A stretch of 10,760 nucleotides of DNA from NCBI GenBank assembly GCA_035577685.1, contig DATLVC010000136.1:1-10760 (forward strand), given 5' to 3'. The translations under genes and the position numbers were made by a program. Of this stretch, positions 7,111-10,760 are shown piece after piece. The notes beneath the pieces were generated by a model, which was not told where the DNA came from, did not search any database, and saw nothing but the letters and a program-made list of their open reading frames with translations. This DNA comes from CAIYRG01 sp035577685. GTDB taxonomy: Bacteria > Pseudomonadota > Alphaproteobacteria > Micropepsales > Micropepsaceae. The stretch's first letter is position 1, and the number at the start of each line of letters is the position of its first letter.

Positions 7111-7440
7111 TCAGATGGCTTTGGCGGCCTGTTTCCGCCGTTTTCCCGCGACTTCTTTGAAGAGTTCGTTCAGACGCGTGCGAACCAGGGTCAGGGCTTT
7201 GCGCCCCAAGGGCGTGGCCCGATAAAACCGGCGATAGGTCCGTCCCACGCGCTTCTTGCGCGATTTGAGATAGCCTTTGCGCTCCAAGCCGTGAAGCATG
7301 GGGTACAGGGTCCCCGGACTCATCTTGTAACCGTGATGGGCAAGCTCCTCGATCATCCAAAGACCGTACAAATCGCCCTTCGCGGCATGATGAAGGATGT
7401 GCATGCGCACAAATCCGGCGAGAAGGTCCTGGTGTTCCAT
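7111..7440 (-). CDS. PadR-family transcriptional regulator
   Basis: This 109-residue winged-helix protein is typical of the short PadR subfamily. The helices run LLAGFVRMHILHHAAKGDLYG, then WMIEELAHHGYKMSPGTLYP (the recognition helix contains SPGTLYPMLHGLERKGYL, 41-58). The wing RVGRTYRRFYRATPLGRKAL spans about 64-83, and one C-terminal basic helix (84-109) probably dimerises. PadR proteins commonly repress adjacent efflux-pump genes and release DNA when they bind small aromatic or drug-like ligands. This one is transcribed in the same direction as the RND permease, 136 bp upstream of it, so it is the likely local regulator of the pump. No ligand can be inferred. The start at 7440 fits the family N-terminus; its ribosome-binding site (GGGA) is weak. 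Confidence 0.9.
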   Translation of the reverse strand: MEHQDLLAGFVRMHILHHAAKGDLYGLWMIEELAHHGYKMSPGTLYPMLHGLERKGYLKSRKKRVGRTYRRFYRATPLGRKALTLVRTRLNELFKEVAGKRRKQAAKAI

Positions 7441-7529
7441 TGAGTCCCGGTTGAAATTCTTCCGACTATTGGGAGGCTTGTTCTCGGAGTGCTAGGTGGG
7501 CGGGGAGGATTGCGGCTCCCTCCGTGGCA

Positions 7530-7558
7530 AGCGTAGCGAACCTCGGTCGCGTCAACAA
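7530..7558 (-). promoter_or_regulatory. Candidate promoter of padR
   Basis: On the minus strand, TTGTTG (7558-7553) and TACGCT (7535-7530) are separated by 17 bases, about 90 bp upstream of the padR start codon. Match to sigma-70 consensus is moderate. The rest of the 214-bp gap (7441-7654) shows no coding potential that I trust, only this candidate and the hairpin near 7624-7645. Confidence 0.3.
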
Positions 7559-7623
7559 TGCCGAAAGCCTGGCGGTATTTGGGAGACACCCAAGCGCAGG
7601 GAACCGGATCGGGAATGGGGGCA

Positions 7624-7645
7624 TACCCGCGCTATCCGGCGGGTA
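7624..7645 (-). terminator. Hairpin just after the PilZ gene (possible weak terminator)
   Basis: TACCCGC (7624-7630) and GCGGGTA (7639-7645) form a perfect 7-bp stem with an 8-base loop, starting 10 bp past the PilZ stop in the direction of transcription. No U-tract follows, so it would be Rho-assisted or an mRNA 3'-end stabiliser rather than a classical intrinsic terminator. Confidence 0.35.
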
Positions 7646-7654
7646 CCTCGCGGT

Positions 7655-8026
7655 TCAAGCGATATTGCCGAGTGGCGAGCGAAACCGTGCCCACACCTGT
7701 TCGAGATGCCTCAATTCAGGCGGCAGCTCGCGATCGAGGCTGTAAGCGTTCATGAAAGTCAGGCCGAAATCGGGGGCCTTGATCCAGGTAACCCGCGCCT
7801 CATAGAGGCTGGCGCTGCGGCGATCGATGAGGAACACGCGCGTCGGGATGACCTCGCCCCGCGCGAGTGCGATTCGTGCGCCGCTCTGTGAAAGGTCGCG
7901 GATGGTACAGTCGCGCACCCGGTTGTCCTCGCCATAGATGACCTTGCCCGAAAGCAAAGTGCGCTTGCGGGCGGCACGGCGCTCGTCGACGACGCGGGGT
8001 GGCGGGGCAAAAATCGGTGTGGACAC
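7655..8026 (-). CDS. PilZ-domain protein (probable c-di-GMP effector)
   Basis: This 123-residue protein is essentially one PilZ domain. The c-di-GMP signature is present in both parts: the arginine motif RRAAR at 16-20 (RxxxR), and D44-L-S46-Q-S-G49 matching (D/N)xSxxG. A beta-barrel pattern follows, including VFLIDRRSASLYEARVTWI near 64-82. PilZ proteins bind cyclic-di-GMP and alter motility, adhesion or polysaccharide output by contacting partner proteins. There is no other domain or membrane segment. The start is a GTG at 8026 with GGAG eight bases upstream. No in-frame ATG is as well placed. The gene stands alone, divergent from the threonine ammonia-lyase gene. Its partner cannot be named. 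motA lies nearby but in a different transcription unit. Confidence 0.88.
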   Translation of the reverse strand: MSTPIFAPPPRVVDERRAARKRTLLSGKVIYGEDNRVRDCTIRDLSQSGARIALARGEVIPTRVFLIDRRSASLYEARVTWIKAPDFGLTFMNAYSLDRELPPELRHLEQVWARFRSPLGNIA

Positions 8027-8065
8027 GGCAAAAACTCCAAACTGGGACTCATGATGAACGCGACA

Positions 8066-8100
8066 GCCTTAATCTGAGGTAAAAAACCCTTGCTTAAGGC
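8066..8100. repeat. Inverted repeat GCCTTAA/TTAAGGC in the divergent pilZ-ilvA intergenic region
   Basis: GCCTTAA (8066-8072) and TTAAGGC (8094-8100) are perfect inverted arms separated by 21 bases, lying between two divergent start codons. The spacing is too wide for a typical single dimer site but suits a looped or paired regulator. Each arm carries a TTAA core like CtrA half-sites. Function is inferred from location only. Confidence 0.3.
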
Positions 8101-8117
8101 CGCTTGCGTGAAAGCCG

Positions 8118-9380
8118 ATGAAGGCCCAGCTTTCCCGCCGAACCCGCGGAAAACCCCTCATGGATGCGTCCTTTTCCCTCACCCTCGCCGACATTGAAGG
8201 GGCGGCGCGCGCCATTGCCGGGGCGGTCGAAATCACCCCCGCCCGCTATTCGCGGACGCTCTCGGCCATCGCGGGCGCCGAGATCTTCCTCAAATTCGAG
8301 AATCTGCAATTCACGGCCTCGTTCAAGGAACGCGGCGCGCTGAACAAATTGCTGTCGCTCGACGCGGATCAGCGCCGGCGCGGTGTCATCGCCATGTCGG
8401 CGGGTAATCACGCGCAAGGCGTTGCCTATCATGCGGGGCGGCTTGGCGTGCCGGCCACCATCGTCATGCCGGAAGGAACGCCATTCACGAAAGTGAAACA
8501 TACGCGCGAATTCGGCGCGCAGATCGTGATCGAAGGAACGTCGCTGTCGGAAGCCGAGATCCGGGCCAAGGCACTCGCCGCCGAACACGGCTTCACGCTG
8601 ATCCACCCCTATGACGATCCCCTTGTGGTTGCCGGTCAGGGTACCACGGCGCTGGAATTTCTCGCGGCGGTTCCGCAGCTCGAAGCGCTTGTGGTGCCTG
8701 TCGGCGGCGGCGGCCTGATCTCTGGGATGGCGATCGCCGCACGCGCCCTGAAGCCCGAGGTGAAGATCTATGGCGTGGAGGCGTGCCTCTATCCCGCGAT
8801 GCACAATGCGCTGACGGGCGATCATCTTCCTTGCGCGGGCCAGACCATTGCCGAGGGCATCGCGGTAAAGGTTCCTGGCGAACTTACGAAAGCGGTGATT
8901 GGCGCGCTCGTGTCCGATATTTTTCTCGTGACCGAGGCCGATCTGGAAGCGGCCATCGTCAAGCTCTTGGAAATCGAAAAGACGCTGGCGGAAGGGGCCG
9001 GCGCCGCAGCCCTCGCAGCGGTGCTCGCCAATCCGCAATTGTTCAAGGATCGCAAGGTCGGCGTAGTGATTTCCGGCGGCAATATCGACATGCGGCTGTT
9101 GTCGAATGTCATCCTGCGCGAGCTGGCGCGCGAGGGCCGCATTCTCTCGCTGGTCATTCCCATCGAGGATCGCCCTGGCTTGCTCGCGCGCGTGGCCAGC
9201 ATCATTGGGGAGGCTGGCGGCAACATCATGGAAGTTTCGCACAACCGGCTGATGACGGGCGTGTCGGCGAAATCGGCTGATCTTGGCCTCGTGGTCGAAG
9301 CGCGCGATGCCGCGCATGCGGCGGAAATCAAGGCGCGGCTGAAAGAAGCGGGCTTTACGGTGCGCGAACCGGGTGGGTGA
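8118..9380 (+). CDS. ilvA: Threonine ammonia-lyase (threonine dehydratase) with C-terminal ACT domain
   Basis: This PLP enzyme deaminates L-threonine to 2-oxobutanoate and ammonia, feeding isoleucine synthesis or threonine catabolism. Numbering from 8118, the PLP lysine is K70 in FTASFKERGAL. SAGNHAQGVAYH (94-105) and the phosphate-binding loop VGGGGLISG (195-203) are intact. VISGGNIDM lies near 317-325. An ACT regulatory domain fills about 341-420 (RILSLVIPIEDRPGLLARV...GGNIMEVSHNR). One ACT domain and about 406-420 residues match the medium-length form of the family, between TdcB and the long two-ACT biosynthetic IlvA. So ilvA versus tdcB naming is uncertain. The start is ambiguous. ATG at 8160 (406 residues) aligns better with relatives, because the first 14 residues from 8118 are basic and atypical. 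Neither start has a strong Shine-Dalgarno. No isoleucine or threonine pathway genes are adjacent. Confidence 0.9.
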   Translation: MKAQLSRRTRGKPLMDASFSLTLADIEGAARAIAGAVEITPARYSRTLSAIAGAEIFLKFENLQFTASFKERGALNKLLSLDADQRRRGVIAMSAGNHAQGVAYHAGRLGVPATIVMPEGTPFTKVKHTREFGAQIVIEGTSLSEAEIRAKALAAEHGFTLIHPYDDPLVVAGQGTTALEFLAAVPQLEALVVPVGGGGLISGMAIAARALKPEVKIYGVEACLYPAMHNALTGDHLPCAGQTIAEGIAVKVPGELTKAVIGALVSDIFLVTEADLEAAIVKLLEIEKTLAEGAGAAALAAVLANPQLFKDRKVGVVISGGNIDMRLLSNVILRELAREGRILSLVIPIEDRPGLLARVASIIGEAGGNIMEVSHNRLMTGVSAKSADLGLVVEARDAAHAAEIKARLKEAGFTVREPGG

Positions 9381-9476
9381 TTACCCCGCTGCGTATCATC
9401 TGCGGTGCCCCCGGGGCGGCGAAAGACAACCTGAGGTTACACGAAGGACCTGATGCCTACGAGTCGATTGGGTGTG

Positions 9477-9491
9477 TTAACCCTTTCTTAA
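9477..9491. promoter_or_regulatory. CtrA-like site TTAA-N7-TTAA
   Basis: TTAACCCTTTCTTAA has two TTAA boxes with exactly seven bases between, the spacing of the alphaproteobacterial CtrA full site. It lies 68 bp upstream of the small ORF at 9559, in the 178-bp gap after the threonine ammonia-lyase gene. Nothing else in that gap (9381-9558) is recognisable. Binding is inferred from motif form, and chance occurrence is possible because short TTAA motifs are frequent here. Confidence 0.4.
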
Positions 9492-9558
9492 GCATTTGCT
9501 TCGAGGGCCCAAGCCGCGGCGATAGCGTTCGATGGGGACGAAAGCCGGGGATTCGCCA

Positions 9559-9738
9559 ATGCAGTTCAATCTTGCGCAATGGACGGGGATAGCCGTGACC
9601 GCAATCGTGGTCGCGGGATCGGATATGGATGTGGTCTACGCAGTGCCTTTGGGGATGATCGCGGGCGCGCTGGCGACGTTCTTTTCCGCCATTGCCAACA
9701 GCGCTCTGGACAAAACAATTACCCGTCGGCCGGGATAG
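9559..9738 (+). CDS. Small hypothetical membrane protein (59 aa)
   Basis: I do not recognise this protein. From the ATG at 9559 it encodes 59 residues: a short amphipathic or hydrophobic stretch (8-20, GIAVTAIVVAG), an acidic link (SDMDV), one clear membrane helix (about 25-47, rich in G/A with LGMIAGALATFF) and a short basic end (DKTITRRPG). That positive tail suggests a cytoplasmic C-terminus. A GGGGA stretch about eight bases upstream is a reasonable ribosome-binding site. An in-frame ATG at 9532 would add nine residues but has no such site. Third codon positions favour G/C as in neighbouring genes, which supports real coding. The last 20 bases overlap the end of the convergent motA. A TTAA-N7-TTAA motif lies upstream. 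It could still be a chance ORF. Confidence 0.5.
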   Translation: MQFNLAQWTGIAVTAIVVAGSDMDVVYAVPLGMIAGALATFFSAIANSALDKTITRRPG

Positions 9739-10588
9739 TGTTGAGCGCCTCTTCCAATTGCTGAAAGCTCGGCTGCGAGGTGCTGGGCACGCTGCCGCGC
9801 CCGATTTCTACCGACACTTGCGCCGAATTGCCGTGTAGATGGGCGACCAGAATATCGCGGATCACGTGATAGAACTGCGCATCCTCGTCCACGATGCCTT
9901 TCAGCCGCGTCGCGATCGGCCCCACCAGACCATAGGCCAAGAACACCCCCATGAACGTGCCGACAAGCGCGCCGCCGATCATGCCGCCCAGAACCTCCGG
10001 CGGCTCGGTGATCGAGCCCATGGTCTTGATGACGCCCAACACGGCGGCGACAATGCCGAGCGCCGGCAGGCCGTCTGCCATCGTCTGCAGTGCGGTGGAG
10101 GACACCAGCCCTTCGTGATGGTGTTTCTCGAGCTGCTTTTCCATCGCGGTTTCGACCTGATGGGGGTCTTCCAGGCTCATGGTCATCATGCGCAGCGTGT
10201 CGCAGATGAAATCGAGGGCGAAATGATCGTGCTCGATCTTGGGATAGCGCTTGAAAATCGATGATTCCTTCGGCTTCTCGATATGGGCTTCGAGCGCGAT
10301 CATGCCCTTCATCTTCATGGTCTTGGTGAGAAGAAACAGCAGGCACAGCAGATCGCGATAATCGGACTGTTTCCATTTCGGGCCTTTGAAGGCCTTGGCG
10401 ATTTCGCCCACGGTCTTCTTCACATCGCCGATGGAATTGCCGAGCAGAAGTGCCGCCACAGCGGCGCCGCCGATGGTCACCATTTCGTGCGGCAGGGATT
10501 CGATGATGACTTCAAAGTGACCGCCCGACCAGACATAGCCGCCGAACACCATGGCAAACAGCATAACGATGCCGATGATCTGGAACAT
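9719..10588 (-). CDS. motA: Flagellar motor stator protein MotA
   Basis: From the ATG at 10588 this 289-residue protein is a complete MotA. MotA is the inner-membrane stator subunit that, with MotB, conducts ions and turns the flagellar rotor. It begins MFQIIGIVMLFAMVFGGY, the usual family N-terminus. TM1 (2-20) and TM2 (34-51) precede the large cytoplasmic domain with LEAHIEKPKESSIFKRYP (99-116). TM3 and TM4 lie near 171-192 and 202-224, carrying the conserved prolines P175 and P224 (equivalent to P173 and P222 of E. coli MotA). VDEDAQFYHVIRD (233-245) is also conserved. GGAAG six bases before 10588 supports this start over an upstream TTG at 10612. motB is not adjacent. Separate motA and motB loci are known in alphaproteobacteria such as Caulobacter. 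The last 20 bases overlap a convergent small ORF. Confidence 0.95.
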   Translation of the reverse strand: MFQIIGIVMLFAMVFGGYVWSGGHFEVIIESLPHEMVTIGGAAVAALLLGNSIGDVKKTVGEIAKAFKGPKWKQSDYRDLLCLLFLLTKTMKMKGMIALEAHIEKPKESSIFKRYPKIEHDHFALDFICDTLRMMTMSLEDPHQVETAMEKQLEKHHHEGLVSSTALQTMADGLPALGIVAAVLGVIKTMGSITEPPEVLGGMIGGALVGTFMGVFLAYGLVGPIATRLKGIVDEDAQFYHVIRDILVAHLHGNSAQVSVEIGRGSVPSTSQPSFQQLEEALNTIPADG

Positions 10589-10659
10589 GCTGGGCTTCCG
10601 TCCTCGTCTCAAAGCGGCGCAGGCGCGAAACCGGAAGCGGTCACGCGCGAAGCGTCACT

Positions 10660-10678
10660 ATTAAGCGAACAGCTTAAT
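10660..10678. repeat. Perfect inverted repeat ATTAAGC-N5-GCTTAAT upstream of motA
   Basis: ATTAAGC (10660-10666) and GCTTAAT (10672-10678) are perfect 7-bp arms around GAACA, about 80 bp upstream of the motA start codon. It contains two TTAA cores nine bases apart, which is not the 7-base spacing of a canonical CtrA site. It may be an operator for motA. It is unlikely to be a terminator, as no adjacent gene end is visible. Confidence 0.45.
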
Positions 10679-10742
10679 GGGCGATGAAATGCGCACGCGG
10701 CGCGGGTTGTTTGCGCTTAACGGCTCGCGAACAGGCTTAACG
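10665..10742. repeat. Repeated GCGAACAG(G)CTTAA elements in the motA upstream region
   Basis: GCGAACAGCTTAATG (10665-10679) and GCGAACAGGCTTAACG (10727-10742) are near-identical direct copies differing by one inserted G and one base. A further GCTTAACG sits at 10715-10722, exactly 20 bp before the copy at 10735-10742. The rest of the 172-bp region from 10589 to the right edge shows no gene. A plus-strand gene could begin at an ATG at 10752 or 10758 after AAAGG, but too little is visible to call it. If so, this would be a divergent promoter region. Confidence 0.4.
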
Positions 10743-10760
10743 AAAGGCAAATGAGGGATG

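Noticed and set aside
4308..7160. Long plus-strand open frames opposite the RND permease
   Set aside because: Low-complexity basic proteins with no recognisable family. The minus strand encodes a complete RND protein across the same bases.
8094..9317. 407-codon minus-strand frame opposite threonine ammonia-lyase
   Set aside because: R/H-rich shadow with no domain. The plus strand has all the active-site motifs of the enzyme.
9407..9417. GCCCCCGGGGC as a terminator after the threonine ammonia-lyase gene
   Set aside because: The arms leave no room for a loop and no T-run follows, so it cannot form a usable hairpin.
9377..9592. 71-codon plus-strand frame directly after the threonine ammonia-lyase stop
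   Set aside because: It starts with GTG overlapping the previous stop, has no ribosome-binding site of its own, mixed composition and no membrane or domain pattern. It also runs across the TTAA-N7-TTAA motif and into the better-supported small ORF in another frame.
10589..10612. Upstream TTG start for motA adding eight residues
   Set aside because: The extra residues (LRRGRKPS) are not part of the MotA family N-terminus, and the ATG at 10588 has its own GGAAG site inside this extension.

Overview
This window looks like chromosomal DNA from an alphaproteobacterium. The base composition is GC-rich, at roughly 60% by eye. TTAA-based motifs resembling CtrA sites occur in several intergenic regions. 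motA has no adjacent motB, and the short XRE regulator, HyfB/HyfC and PilZ proteins are of types common in Rhizobiales and related orders. I cannot assign a genus from sequence alone. Apart from the start of hyfC, which is cut by the left edge, every gene appears intact. I see no transposase, integrase, tRNA, rRNA, CRISPR array or phage gene.

Layout. (1) Positions 1-2564, minus strand: a small XRE-family regulator is followed 11 bp later by hyfB, and hyfC overlaps the end of hyfB. This is the start of a membrane-bound Hyf/Hyc-type (complex-I-related) oxidoreductase operon that runs off the left edge. (2) Positions 2672-7440, minus strand: a PadR-family regulator precedes an RND permease and its periplasmic adaptor. 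This is an efflux operon with the permease first and no outer-membrane channel gene. (3) Positions 7655-8026, minus strand: a single PilZ-domain protein that probably binds cyclic-di-GMP. (4) Positions 8118/8160-9380, plus strand: threonine ammonia-lyase with a C-terminal ACT domain. (5) Positions 9559-9738, plus strand: an unrecognised 59-residue membrane-protein candidate, preceded by a TTAA-N7-TTAA site. Its 3' end overlaps that of the convergent motA. (6) Positions 9719-10588, minus strand: motA, the flagellar stator subunit, with a repeat-rich upstream region reaching the right edge.

Two groups look like functional units: regulator plus respiratory-type membrane complex (XRE-hyfB-hyfC...), and regulator plus efflux pump (PadR-RND-adaptor). 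PilZ and MotA both bear on motility or surface behaviour but are separated by the threonine ammonia-lyase gene. The window is mostly ordinary housekeeping and accessory content, and I do not see a clear new biological system. The points most worth checking are the altered proton-relay residues of the RND permease, the palindromic elements at the two operon promoters, the repeated TTAA elements upstream of motA, the small membrane ORF, and the XRE gene at the head of the hyf operon.
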